23,535 nt of DNA, from contig BFEA01000370.1 in the NCBI GenBank assembly GCA_003427395.1, forward strand, positions 283,230 through 306,764. Reading direction: 5' to 3'. The position numbers and the translations under genes are program-made. This document shows positions 9,717 through 18,854 of this stretch, piece after piece (position 1 is the first letter of the stretch; each line of letters starts with the position of its first letter). The notes below the pieces were generated by a model that had not been told where the DNA came from, did not search any database, and saw only the letters and a list, made by a program, of their open reading frames with translations. Source of the DNA: Chara braunii. Lineage: Eukaryota; Streptophyta; Charophyceae; Charales; Characeae.

Positions 9717-10121
9717 ATGAGTACAATTCAGTTGTTTCCAATCGAGGGGTTTATCTTAGCGAAACTCAACAAGATCGCATCCAAAGATGCCTTCCAGTAT
9801 CGATATGTCAGCGCTTCTGGTTTCAGGCAGGGAGACTTATCCATCTTTGTAGTTCACACAGAGTTTGCAGAAGGCGTCATCCATCACTTGAGAGTCTACC
9901 TGAAGAAAGGCAAGGAAACTCACGAGCACTTCGACTCTGTCTGGATCGCAGCAGCCAAGTACCTTGAAGACAAAGAGAGGAAGCTCGATGAGGGTGATGT
10001 TAAACTGGTCTGTAGCTTTGAGCCCAAACTCTACACTTACCACCTCAAACACCCAATACCTTTTCTTCTCACAGATGGCTCGTGTTGGGGTGACTTGGTT
10101 GAGTTAGTGCAGACGTCATGA
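9717..10121 (+). CDS. Intact 134-residue open reading frame, unidentified
   Basis: ATG 9717-9719 to TGA 10119-10121 gives 134 residues. The frame is open from 9594, giving 176 uninterrupted codons, so an upstream start or spliced 5' exon is possible. A CTTACCTCAG acceptor-like site lies at 9642-9651. Of the 134 codons about 33% begin with G, against 14% with G second, the clearest coding periodicity in the window. The predicted protein has a mixed, soluble composition with a charged middle (about residues 58-100) rich in Lys, Glu and His. There is no signal peptide, no obvious membrane segment and no catalytic motif that I recognise. Its neighbours on both sides are decayed, so it may be a surviving exon, a recently inserted piece, or a chance survivor of a dead element. 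Expression is unknown. Confidence 0.6.
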   Translation: MSTIQLFPIEGFILAKLNKIASKDAFQYRYVSASGFRQGDLSIFVVHTEFAEGVIHHLRVYLKKGKETHEHFDSVWIAAAKYLEDKERKLDEGDVKLVCSFEPKLYTYHLKHPIPFLLTDGSCWGDLVELVQTS

Positions 10122-10742
10122 TACATCTCACCGACTTAGATTGATTATCAGGTAGTGACCGAACCTTCAAAGTTCAGACATCTCAGATGAGGGGTTTTCT
10201 CTCAACCATATCTTCCTACTGTATGGGAAGAGTTTTGTGCTATGGTTGACTTTTGTGTCACGGGCCTCGGATGAAAATGTTCGGAGCTTACCACTTTAGG
10301 TGATTCTATATCCAGAAGTCACAATCTCAGGAAGTACGGGGACATGGCAAGGCACAAGAGCCACACAACCAAATGAGATACTGAGTATATGACCTAGAGC
10401 GATGAGTGAAGACTCTTGACGAGTGTTGGTCATGTCCCTTTCCTCTGTACTTTCTGAGATTATTATGAGTTCTCATTCTTCCCTAATTTATCCTTGTCAT
10501 TGGTCGAGTCAATCGGTCTTGCTCCACTTACTTTGACACTGTTTGATGATCTTGTTCTTTCATGATCTTATTACAGTTCTCAAAATTAGTAAATTGGCAA
10601 AATTGATACACGCGTGGCACACCAACGTTCTATGATTATTATTTGCATGACCTTTGCTGTTCCGAATCAAAATAAAATATTCATAAGACAGGGGACTCGC
10701 GAATACCGCAATTGAAGAGTCTCGCTCGAAGTCGGACGCACA
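10122..10742. other. Stretch without a supportable gene
   Basis: The frame of the preceding gene continues after its stop with a mild G-first bias to about 10553, but carries stops at about the random rate, most of them TGA. This may be decayed coding sequence or noise. Confidence 0.35.
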
Positions 10743-10789
10743 CAACAGGAGGGGATTTGCATCCGTATTCCAGCGAGACCCTCCTGTTG
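10743..10789. repeat. 11-bp perfect inverted repeat
   Basis: CAACAGGAGGG (10743-10753) pairs exactly with CCCTCCTGTTG (10779-10789) across a 25-nt loop. The flanks repeat GTCTCGCTC (10712-10720 and 10791-10799), which can extend a structured region. The loop-side segment resembles the B-box-like sequence at 5449-5461. Confidence 0.7.
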
Positions 10790-10909
10790 GGTCTCGCTCA
10801 AAGCCCGACTTGAAAAAAGTGTGACAGCGTTCCTTCAAAGTGCACACTTACACACTCTCGTGCGATGTGCAAAAATACGCACAAATATCCTTGTTACAGT
10901 AGGGGTATT

Positions 10910-11700
10910 CATAGTGATAACGTTGTCGAGCCCATCGACTCTCATTTTTTTTTGCGAAGAGGCGGGAGCCCTCCCGGCCATGTCACGCAGGAGTTAAAGA
11001 AAAACAACAAAACCAAAGAGACGACTTCGGGACGACACATAATTAACACCAAGAACCACCGAGACGGCCGCCGTCGCGTCGTCCCTTCGCCACTCTAACC
11101 GGGTGCGCCAGTGGTACTTCCCACTGTCCCCTACGGCAGGATAGGTTCCCGCGGGGCACAACTTGTTTCCCTAAGGGGCTGTCACCACCCTTAGTAGCAG
11201 ATCCATACCACGCTACTGACCCACGTGCAAAAAATTTTACATGCAGTTGCAGAGGTAGGACAGTCGAGGGCGTTTGCTCGCTCGTCGTAGTATAGGTACG
11301 TGGTTAAAACGCCTATCGAACCCGAAAGTTATCAATTCCTTAGGGTGCTGATCTCCTATGTACAAAACGTACGCCGGTCGATAAGGACGGTCTCAACCAA
11401 GAGTGAACCCCCCTTGTCCCTTTAAACGCTAGTCAAAAGAAAACTATAATAACCACTCGTAATTTCATAAAGAGGAATCGATTGTAATCGATGGGAATAT
11501 ATATCCAACATGAAATGATGACAGATAAAATTCAAATCATCATTAGATATATCCAATAACACAAGATTGAAAAACCATCCGACCATCTTAGGTAGAAATC
11601 CATAAAACAATTAAACAAACGTCAACGAGAAGTTGGCTTCCGACAATAACATTGATGCTGCTGACAAGGTGGTCAGTCTGCCTCAGTGTCCATTTGATGA
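10910..11700 (+). repeat. 784-bp tandem duplication, copy 1
   Basis: It aligns with 11700-12526 end to end. Anchors GCGAAGAGGCGGGAGCCCT (10954 / 11738), CTAAGGGG (11171 / 11953) and CCGGTCGAT (11374 / 12156) are offset by 782-784 bases. The start is near CGTTGTCGAGC. Its origin is unknown and it is not an rRNA or known gene. Confidence 0.8.
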
Positions 11701-12526
11701 GACACGCTGTCGAGCACATCGGCCCCCGCCTTTTCTCGCGAAGAGGCGGGAGCCCTCGAGACCATATCACGCAGAAGTTTAAACAAAAACACAACAAAGA
11801 GACAATATTGGAACGACGCAAAATATCTCGCGTTCCTCCTCGATGGTCACGGTCACATCGTCCCTTCGTCGCTTTAGCCGGGTGTGCCAGCTTGTACATC
11901 CCACGGTTCCTTATGACAGGATAGGTTTTTGAGGGGCATAAGTTTTCTTTCCCTAAGGGGTTCTCACCACCCTTAGGGGCGTATCCCTATCGAGCTACTT
12001 ACCCACGTGTGAAAGTTTTTAGATGCAATCGCAAAAGTAAATCAACCGAGGGCGTTTGCTCATTCGCTGTTGTATAAATACTTTTGGTTAACGCTTAGTG
12101 GAACCAAGCGTCGTCCGCTCCTTAGGGCGTTGATCTCCTAAGAACAAAGCGTACACCGGTCGATTAGAACGGTTTCAACTAAGCGTGAAACCTACAGTAT
12201 CCTAGTCCCGTTAACATACAACTCAGAAGAAATTTATAACACCTACATATATTTACATAATAAGGAATTGACCGTAGTCGATAGAAAAGTACATCCAATC
12301 TGAAATAACAAAATAATTGGAATCATCATGCAATACATCCAATAACACAATATCAAAATAAAACCCGACCACCTTAGGTCGAATTAAAATAAAACTCGAC
12401 CACCCCGGGTCGATCTCCACAAAAGTCATACAACTGCCAACTAGGAGTTGGCTTTAGACAATAACATATATGCAGCCGACACAGTAGTTAGACAACCTTA
12501 GTTTTGACTTCATGAGTTGTGTTGCC
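11700..12526 (+). repeat. 784-bp tandem duplication, copy 2
   Basis: Follows copy 1 directly in the same orientation. It carries an internal 29-31-bp duplication around 12367-12415 (two versions of CGACCACC...GGTCGA), which widens the offset to about 815 near its end. It runs straight into the 0.9-kb block of the compound repeat at 12527, and the junction words of all three (CGTTGTCGAGC, CGCTGTCGAGC, TGTGTTGCCAAAG) look related. Confidence 0.8.
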
Positions 12527-13440
12527 AAAGTTATTCATTCTATATACCGCCCACCTAAGATTAAACACGTACATTCGTCTTCACAAATCCTTGGTTTTCT
12601 TGGATGACACGCTGTTTTGTGAATGATTCTTGATCAGATGCATTACTTGAGGTGTTGCATATCTCTCCCTCTAGGAAGTGATCAGGGGTACTCCTCCTCC
12701 TCGCCCGAGTACAAGACTCGGATCTCAAAAGTCGAACCGTCTCCATTGAATCGGCAAAGTACTCCCCCGTAGAACGGTCCATTCTGGGTCGATAACAGGG
12801 TCGGCTCCTAAAGCAACGAACCCCCGCCCCAGATGCTTCCTTGAAAGAGAGGATATATCCACTGCAAGTAGCTTTTAATTGTTCTCATTTCTCCTAAGTT
12901 CAGGGTAACTTAGACGAAAAGAAATCGAAGGAGATAGAAAATAAGAATGTTTTGGACAGGCATAAGTACATAAGGTCATTTAGGATAGAGAGGGTCAATC
13001 CTTGGGAAAAGGCTAAGCCAATTTGACCTTATCTGTTTTATTTCATTCGAATTCATTCTACAATACACACATAATTAACGTTTTTCAAAACAGCGAATCA
13101 TTTTTAGCATGCAGGCAGGTGAGAAGTAAAAAGGGAGACAATCATTTTCTTTTTTCTCAATTAGGCATAATCAATCATTTTTGCAAGCATTCTTCTACAT
13201 ACCTGCACAACACACAGACAACACAATCAAAAGAAGACAAGCAAAGTCCCAGCACTCACGTCAGACCCACCATTTCACTCATGCATGAGGCCCACAATCC
13301 CACTCAATCTTTTCTCCTGAACATTCAAAGCAAAAGGGTCAAGCAATGTGTGGGTGCACACAGGCGTGAAGGGAGTCTGAGTCGTCTACTTAATATTTAA
13401 CTGACTATTTAACTAACCTTGAGTGAAGTTGAACGACACA
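12527..13440 (+). repeat. Compound repeat copy 1, block A
   Basis: This block aligns with 16685-17590 at roughly 80% identity by eye. Shared stretches include AAAGTTATTCATTC, CTCTCCCTCTAGGAAGTG, GATAACAGGGTCGGCTCC and CACATAATTAACG. On the minus strand a frame of about 70 codons (12782-12561) stays open in both copies with no indels. It is arginine-rich in the middle and contains DHFLEGE. The identity is no better at protein than at DNA level, so selection is not shown. I found no TG...CA ends, so I do not call it an LTR. Confidence 0.8.
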
Positions 13441-13756
13441 CTTAAGAAGACCGTATAGAATTACGCCCCTTTGACGTGAAGGTTGTCGCTCCCAGTCGTC
13501 AGCAAAGTGATGTACACCACTCCTTAAAACAATCACTTGTCGCGACATTCTTCCAATATAATTACTCCCCAACAGTCCGACGACGCCTTCACGTTACCGT
13601 CACTCGCTTTCAGCACCACTGTGTTACTGTGGCGTGATGCTCACCCCACTTCAAAATGTACTACCACTTCAGCGGCACCTTCCCTGTGCCAATGTCCAAT
13701 CGCCGCTCAGTGCAAAAATACTGCTGACACTGCCGTGAAATCAATGTCATTGATGT
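13441..13756. other. Spacer in compound repeat copy 1
   Basis: Unique sequence with no gene. It does not align well with the matching interval of copy 2 until close to the minisatellite. Confidence 0.4.
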
Positions 13757-14333
13757 AAAAAAAATTCGGCAGCGCTTCAGCACGTCTGCCGTTAAAATTA
13801 GTGTCGTTGCCGCAAGAATTCGACCGAGCTTCCGCACCGCCGCCGTAAAACCCAGAACCACCGCCTCAAAAATCCGGTTGCGCTTTTGCACCACCGCCGT
13901 AAAACCAGAACCGCCACCGTTAAAACCAGAACCGCCACCATTAAAACCAGGGCTGCCGCCACAAAAATTCAGCAGCGCTTCCGTACCACCACCGTTAAAA
14001 CCAAGGCTACCGCCGCAAAAATCTGGCAGCGCTTCCGCACCACCGTCGTTAAAACCAGGGCTGTCGTCACAAAAATTCGGCAGCACTTCCGCACCACCGC
14101 TGTTAAAACTAGAGCCGCCGTCGTAAAAATTTGGTAGCGCTTCCGCACCACTGCTCCGCCGCCGCAAAAATTCGACAGCGCTTCCGCACCACCGCTGTTA
14201 AAACCAGAGCCACTGCCGCAAAAATTCGGCAGCGCTTCCACACCACCGATGTTAAAACCAGAGCCGCCGCCACAAAAATCCGGCAGCGCTTCCGCATCAC
14301 CGGCGTTAAAACCAGAGCTGCCGCCGTAGTCCC
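13757..14333. repeat. 54-bp minisatellite
   Basis: The anchor AGCGCTTCC recurs near 13771, 13826, 13879, 13974, 14028, 14082, 14136, 14177, 14231 and 14285. Most steps are exactly 54 bases. One step is 41 (14136 to 14177, a 13-bp deletion) and one is 95, where two extra 20-21-bp subunits (GTTAAAACCAGAACCGCCACC type) were added. Each unit is a 21-bp plus a 33-bp part. The units have few stops in any frame. On the minus strand they read as an 18-residue repeat around EALPNFCGG, but the 41-bp unit breaks the frame. I treat it as non-coding. Confidence 0.9.
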
Positions 14334-15230
14334 GCAATGTCCTTGGCTCCGTCCCATTGGACCAACACCAGCCAGAAGGGAGGGGAGTAGAGTGCTCCCT
14401 ACCTTGGCTATGGTTATCCTCATCCTTGTCCGACGTTCCCTTGCAACCCTCCAGCTTTGCCGGCAACACTCCTGCCTCCTCTCCAACACTCCAGCAATGA
14501 GGTAAGTGTGCTGTCACACACTGGCAGTTGGAGGCAAGTGTTAGACAACTGGGGGACAACTGCCTTTTTTCTAGTGGCTGAGGGGGGCAGCAGCAGCCTC
14601 AGCTGCCCAGGCAAAATTCGTCACTTGCCTGGGGCCGTTGAGGTTGTCTCACCTCAGCCACACACTTAGGGTGGCAGTTGTACTCAACTGCCCCCCTCTT
14701 TTTCTCCCTTTTCCCTGCACTCAGCTCCACACTGAGTGCAGGTTCAGTGGGAAAATGGTTGTTTCCAACCAAGTTCCCCTTACCACCTCTTCAGCTCCCC
14801 AGCCTTTGGCCTGAGTTACATTCAGACCAGTTTGGCCTGTATCTGATCATAGCCGCGGCCACATTCATGGCTATGGCTTTTTCCTTTTCCCTTTTTCCCT
14901 TCTACCTCTGCCCGCCCCTGAAAACAGGGAGGACAGTTGTCAGATTGGGAGAGGTAGGTCCTCCCCCTCCCATGCTCCCGTTTCTCTAACTTCCTTCCTC
15001 TCTCCAATTTCCCTCAGCCCCCCTTCTCTGGCGCGTGCGATGTGAGCCGCGAGATTATAAAAATTTGTGCCACAATGAGGTGGGAGTTATTGTGCTCCCA
15101 CATAGTCAAAGAGACTGTTTTTCTTCAAAAGCAGAGACACTGTTGCCTCGTGCAGCCTCTGGAGTGGCGGTCATTGCTCCAGCAACGACGCCTATCTCCT
15201 AAACAAAAACGAAAGGGGGGGGAATAAGGT
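14325..15230 (+). repeat. Compound repeat copy 1, block D (GC-rich)
   Basis: This is collinear with 18855-19960. Nearly identical pieces include TTGGACCAACACCAGCCAGA, GTGCTCCCTACCTTGGCTATG and AGAGGTAGGTCCTCC. It contains pyrimidine-rich segments and short inverted repeats (for example CCAGGCAA / TTGCCTGG near 14608-14631) but no supportable gene. Open frames of 60-126 codons occur on both strands in several frames, as expected for GC-rich DNA. Confidence 0.8.
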
Positions 15231-15237
15231 GTGGTAG

Positions 15238-15436
15238 TGTATATCTCCATGTTCCAACGGTAGATTCATTCGATTTTGCTCATCCTAGCGTTCCAAGTCA
15301 TTGAGGGGTCAACCGCAGGTAAGTCGGTGGCTCCCCCTTTTCCTCCCTCTCGAGAAGTAGTAGTAGTAGTAGTAGTAGTAGTGAATAGTCTCGCATTCCA
15401 GCAGTAGATTCATTCAATTTTGCCCATCCTGTAAGG
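15238..15436. repeat. Short motif pair around an (AGT)9 microsatellite
   Basis: Two copies of TTCCARCRGTAGATTCATTC followed by a T-rich tail (near 15254 and 15398) flank a perfect (AGT)9 run at 15356-15382. A third, more diverged copy lies near 22131-22180. Confidence 0.6.
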
Positions 15437-15728
15437 CCCGTTCGTCAAAATGAACGGGTACTGTCACAATGAAAACGAAAAATGGGGGATCTAAGAAAAT
15501 AAAAGAAAAACAAAAATAATAATAAATTTAAAAGATCTAAAGAAAAAAAATCTAAAACAAATATAAAAACAAAAAAAAACAAAAACACTTACGTCAGGAA
15601 AACGGTTGCCCATTTTCAACGGCCGCCTGCTGGATCTTCTGGGGACTGTGAGTTCCCAGCCTCTTCTCACATCGCCATCAGGCGCTTTCGTTCGTAACCT
15701 TTTATTTTTATTTTTATTTTTTTTCCAG
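15437..15728 (+). repeat. Foldback plus A-rich module, unit 1
   Basis: A perfect 7-bp hairpin, CCCGTTC (15437-15443) and GAACGGG (15452-15458), is followed by a long A-rich tract with ATCTAAA words. A segment with GGCCGCCTGCTGGATCTTCTG comes next, then a T-rich tract. It repeats at 15729-15950 with an offset of 292 bases. Confidence 0.7.
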
Positions 15729-15950
15729 TCTGTTCGTCAAAATGAACGGCTTCAACACTTCGGAGGGGGGGGGGAATCTAAAAGAAAAAAATCTAAAACA
15801 AATCTTAAATAAAATCTAATTAAAAAAAAAAACTACCCGAAACAATTGTCCGTTTACGACGGGCATTCTGCTGCAAATCTGGGGACTTTCAAGTTCACAC
15901 GTCACTTCAGTTAGCGCCATGTGGCGCTCCGTTTGTAGTCATCATTGCGC
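15729..15950 (+). repeat. Foldback plus A-rich module, unit 2
   Basis: The same hairpin core GTTCGTCAAAATGAAC starts at 15732, again followed by ATCTAAAA-rich sequence and by a segment aligning with unit 1 around CTGGGGACT. It could be a non-autonomous element duplicated in tandem. Confidence 0.7.
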
Positions 15951-15951
15951 A

Positions 15952-16148
15952 TGGGTCATACTACTGCCGACGCGGTCGATTTTGACCACGAGATCTCGTT
16001 GATCTCGCAGTTGAAATCGATCACACCGTATTGCCCCTAGCCCCACGGAAGCTCTAAAAGGAGCTAGCATCAGTAGGGTGCATTCAAATTCGATCCCAGT
16101 ATCTGTTGGGCGAGAGTCTGGCGTCGTAACCTACTGGGCTAGCTCCTA
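15952..16148 (-). mobile_element. tRNA-derived SINE, copy 1 (compound repeat copy 1)
   Basis: The minus strand starts near GGAGCTAGCCCAGTAGG, containing an A box (TAGCCCAGTAGG, plus 16130-16141). A B box (GGGATCGAATT, plus 16087-16097) follows 33 bases away, the spacing of a tRNA promoter. It has no tRNA-like 3' end. A tail with a small hairpin follows (GAGATC 15990-15995, GATCTC 16001-16006). The same 196-bp sequence recurs at 20078-20272, so the ends are well defined by comparison. Confidence 0.75.
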
Positions 16149-16149
16149 T

Positions 16150-16254
16150 TACGGGAGGTAATTCTACACCTCTTCCATATGTAGAGGTGCAGCTCCTAGT
16201 AGGCCAAACCTACAGTCAGCAGGCCCAGCCTGCCTTGCCCAACCCTTTTGATTG
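16150..16254. repeat. Hairpin next to SINE
   Basis: An 8-bp stem around ACACCTCT / AGAGGTGC lies at about 16166-16191. It is followed by CTAGTAGGCC, which also occurs at 20341-20350 beyond the second SINE copy, suggesting shared flanks. Confidence 0.45.
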
Positions 16255-16410
16255 GCCGTCTGCACCTACCGCAACGACCTCCAACTCTCAGTAGGCAGGT
16301 TGCTGGGTCCTTTGGCCGCCGTCGTGATTCCAACCCATGGACGACGGTCCTTATTAAACCCCATATGCTCTGAATTGCGCGGCTTAGCAGCTGAGCGACA
16401 TCATTTTAAG
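16255..16410 (-). mobile_element. Second, different SINE head
   Basis: The minus strand reads TCGCTCAGCTGCTAAG (A box, plus 16383-16398) and then, 47 bases on, GGGTTGGAATC (B box, plus 16326-16336). The 5' words differ from the 15952-16148 family. Spacing is a little longer than in a tRNA and the 3' end is not recognisable, so the call is moderate. Confidence 0.5.
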
Positions 16411-16684
16411 TATAATAAATTCAGATTTAGTATGTCAATGGTCGCACATCCATGGGGCCGTGCCGAACATGACACGTGACTGGCCATACCGCTGACCCTC
16501 ACCGTCCTTTTGGTGGGTCGCAGGTGTTCGGGATTAGGCAAGAATATTTTAGTTCCTTAGTCGTAGGTCTGGTCTGAATAGACTTTGGCAGACGTCAGTC
16601 TCATCAAGTCCCTCAATTCAACGAAAACGTCGGACAACATCCGACATTAAAAAACCGAGCAGATACTCTTGTAAGGGTTTCTGC
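16411..16684. other. Spacer before compound repeat copy 2
   Basis: No gene or recognised element. Confidence 0.4.
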
Positions 16685-17590
16685 TACGACAACGCTACCA
16701 AAGTTATTCATTCCACCTTACCGTCGACCTAAGATTCGACACACACACCTGTATCCATACATTTCTAATCTTTTTGGATGATAAGCTGCTTTGTGGACGA
16801 TTCTTGATCAGGTGCATTGCTTGAAGTATTGCATGTCTCTCCCTCTAGGAAGTGGTCTGGGATACTCCTCCTTCTTGCCCGAGCACAAAACTCGAATCTC
16901 AGAATTCGGGCCGTCTCCACTGAATCGACAAAGTAGCCACCCATAGAACGGTCCACTCTGGTTCGATAACAGGGTCGGCTCCTAAAGCAACGAACCCCCA
17001 CCCCAGATGCTTCCTTGAAAGAGAAAACGTGTTCACCGCAAATATTTTTTAGTTGTTCTCATCCTTCCCTGCCTAAGGTAATTTAGACGAAAAGAGTCAG
17101 AGGTGAAAGAGATTGAGAATCATTTGGACAGGTATAGGTAGATAAGGCCATTTGGGATAGAAAAGGTTAATCATCGGGAAAAGCTAAGTCCATTTGACCT
17201 TATCTGCCATATTTCAATCGAATTAACTCTACGATGCACACATAATTAACGTTTTTTAAAACAACAAATCATTTTTGGTATATAAGCAGGTGAAAAGTAA
17301 AAGGAAAACAATCATTTTCTCATTTTCAAATAGGCATAATCAATCTTCTTTGCAACCATACTCCTACCTACATGCACACACAAAAACAACCACAGATCCA
17401 GAAAATCCAACAACCCATATTCCCGTCATATCTCACTTTTCACATGCATGAGTACACATGCTTTACTCAACCTTTTCTTCTGAACGTTCAAAACTAACAG
17501 GGCCAAGCAAAGTATGGGTTCGCACAAGTGTGAAAAAGAATCAGAGTCAATCAACTAACATTGAGTGAAGTGGTATCGAACACGCCCTGA
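16685..17590 (+). repeat. Compound repeat copy 2, block A
   Basis: Partner of 12527-13440, same strand, about 4.16 kb downstream. Homology begins at ACCAAAGTTATTCATTCC and fades near 17585. The minus-strand frame matching the one in copy 1 is open here too (17001-16765). Confidence 0.8.
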
Positions 17591-17599
17591 CTCACTCAA

Positions 17600-17925
17600 G
17601 AAAGCCAAGAAAGAATACACTTGTCGTCGAGAAAACTGCAGTCCCAAGGCAAGTCTCATACGAACTGCTTGTCCCAATCTATTCCCAACTCGCAAGTCTC
17701 ACACGCGGTAGTCCCAAATTCGATGGTGGCAAGTCACACGAGTCCCCAAAAAATAGTGGGTTCCAAGATAGTCCCAACTAGTTTCAGGCAGTCCCACGTT
17801 CATGCCAATTACTCTCAAGTGGTCCACATCATTGTCCACTGGTACCAAGTCCTCTGTGCCAGTGCCAACTGGTACCTCGTGGTCCCAGGCGGTCCCACGT
17901 TTTTCCTTTACACTTCCGGATGATA
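17600..17925 (+). repeat. Cluster of degenerate GTCCCA motifs
   Basis: About fifteen words of the type AGTCCCA, GGTCCCA or near variants fall in 300 bases with irregular spacing. It has no counterpart in copy 1, so it looks like a local expansion or insertion. Confidence 0.55.
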
Positions 17926-18214
17926 CCACTCGCCAAAATAACATCTCCTGATTCTCACAAAAAATAAATGACCAGCCTCTCCTCGCTGGCATGACCTGTC
18001 TTACTTAACGCGTCTCACCAGTCCCACGTGGCCAATGCAAGATGTCCCGCCTTTGCTGACACAAGAGAAAAAAAAATAATGTGCCGCCCCCTCACCGGTT
18101 TCTAACTCCAAAATGCTATCCCCACTGACGTTGTTGTTGACCTCTTGACACGTTAGCACCTCCTTTCCACCTAACACCGCCCGACGGGCTCTAATTTTTG
18201 CAGCATAACACTTG

Positions 18215-18465
18215 CTAAAATTAGTGTCGTTGGTGCCGAAAACTTTCGGCAGCACTCCCCCACAGTAGTGGGAATTCACCCTGTCCTAGGTCCGTCCCGC
18301 TGGTACCACCGCCAGTAACTTTGTCGTCTGCCGCTTGCCGCTGGAAACATTCGGCAGCACCTCCCCGCGAATGTGGGAAAAGTGGTTTGTTGTAGATCCC
18401 TTCCATCGGTATCGCTGCCGACAGCCTAGTCGTCCGCTGCTCATCGCTGTAAAATTTCGGCCTCT
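18215..18465. repeat. Minisatellite remnants in compound repeat copy 2
   Basis: TTCGGCAGCAC occurs at 18245 and 18350, preceded in the first case by TAAAATTAGTGTCGTTG, which is also found at 13793 in copy 1. These mark the position of the 54-bp array, here reduced to a few scattered pieces. Confidence 0.6.
18369..18465 (+). repeat. 97-bp direct repeat, first copy
   Basis: It begins GAATGTGGGAAAAGTGG and contains TAGATCCCTTCCA; a close copy begins 314 bases downstream. Confidence 0.75.
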
Positions 18466-18682
18466 ACGTATGGAAGGTCGAAGGCGCAAGAGCGCTCCAA
18501 CCTTTTAGTATCAGGCAATTTGGTACATCAATACATCTTTCCATGCTGATACCCATCTTTCTGATGTTTATTAGCTTTTTGTTGTTAACTTACTGTGTGT
18601 CGATAGTTTGTTTATATATAGCATCTTTATTCTCAATTGAACTATATGTCTACCCAAACTGCATCCTCCTCTCCTGGAACAC

Positions 18683-18779
18683 GAATGTGGGAAAAGTGAC
18701 CTGCCGTAGATCCCTTCCACCGGTACCGCTGTCGACAGCCTAGCCATCCACTGCTTGCCGCTGTAAAATTTTGGCAATA
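18683..18779 (+). repeat. 97-bp direct repeat, second copy
   Basis: It begins GAATGTGGGAAAAGTGA and includes TAGATCCCTTCCACCGGTAC. The AT-rich 217 bases between the copies (18466-18682) differ in composition from both sides and may be an insertion that duplicated its flanks, or a second unit diverged. Confidence 0.75.
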
Positions 18780-18821
18780 CTTTCCTACGAAAGTGGAAAA
18801 AATGGTTGGTCAAAATTAATA

Positions 18822-18846
18822 AAATTTGGGCCCCAGGCCCAAATTT
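18822..18846. repeat. 11-bp perfect inverted repeat with 3-nt loop
   Basis: AAATTTGGGCC (18822-18832) and GGCCCAAATTT (18836-18846) are exact complements. It lies directly before block D of copy 2. Confidence 0.85.
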
Positions 18847-18854
18847 CACAGTGT

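Noticed and set aside
9116-10553. Reassigned stop codons (TGA as Trp, or TAR as Gln)
   Set aside because: Ignoring all stops makes any sequence look open. The intact gene at 9717-10121 uses a normal TGA end, and decay by deamination explains the three stops at 9293-9451 more simply.
10910-12526. Ribosomal RNA fragment in the tandem pair
   Set aside because: No conserved rRNA core words were recognised; the similarity is only between the two copies.
13661-14559. Minus-strand glycine-rich frames over the minisatellite
   Set aside because: They come from a 54-bp repeat with few stops in any frame; a 41-bp unit shifts the frame and plus-strand frames are open as well.
12527-17590. Blocks A as the two LTRs of one 5-kb retrotransposon
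   Set aside because: No TG...CA ends, no primer-binding site after the first block and no polypurine tract before the second; blocks D and the SINE are duplicated as well, which LTRs would not explain.
17916-17931. Second primer-binding site (minus TGGTATCATCCG)
   Set aside because: Only 9 of 12 bases match the initiator tRNA and no LTR end adjoins it.
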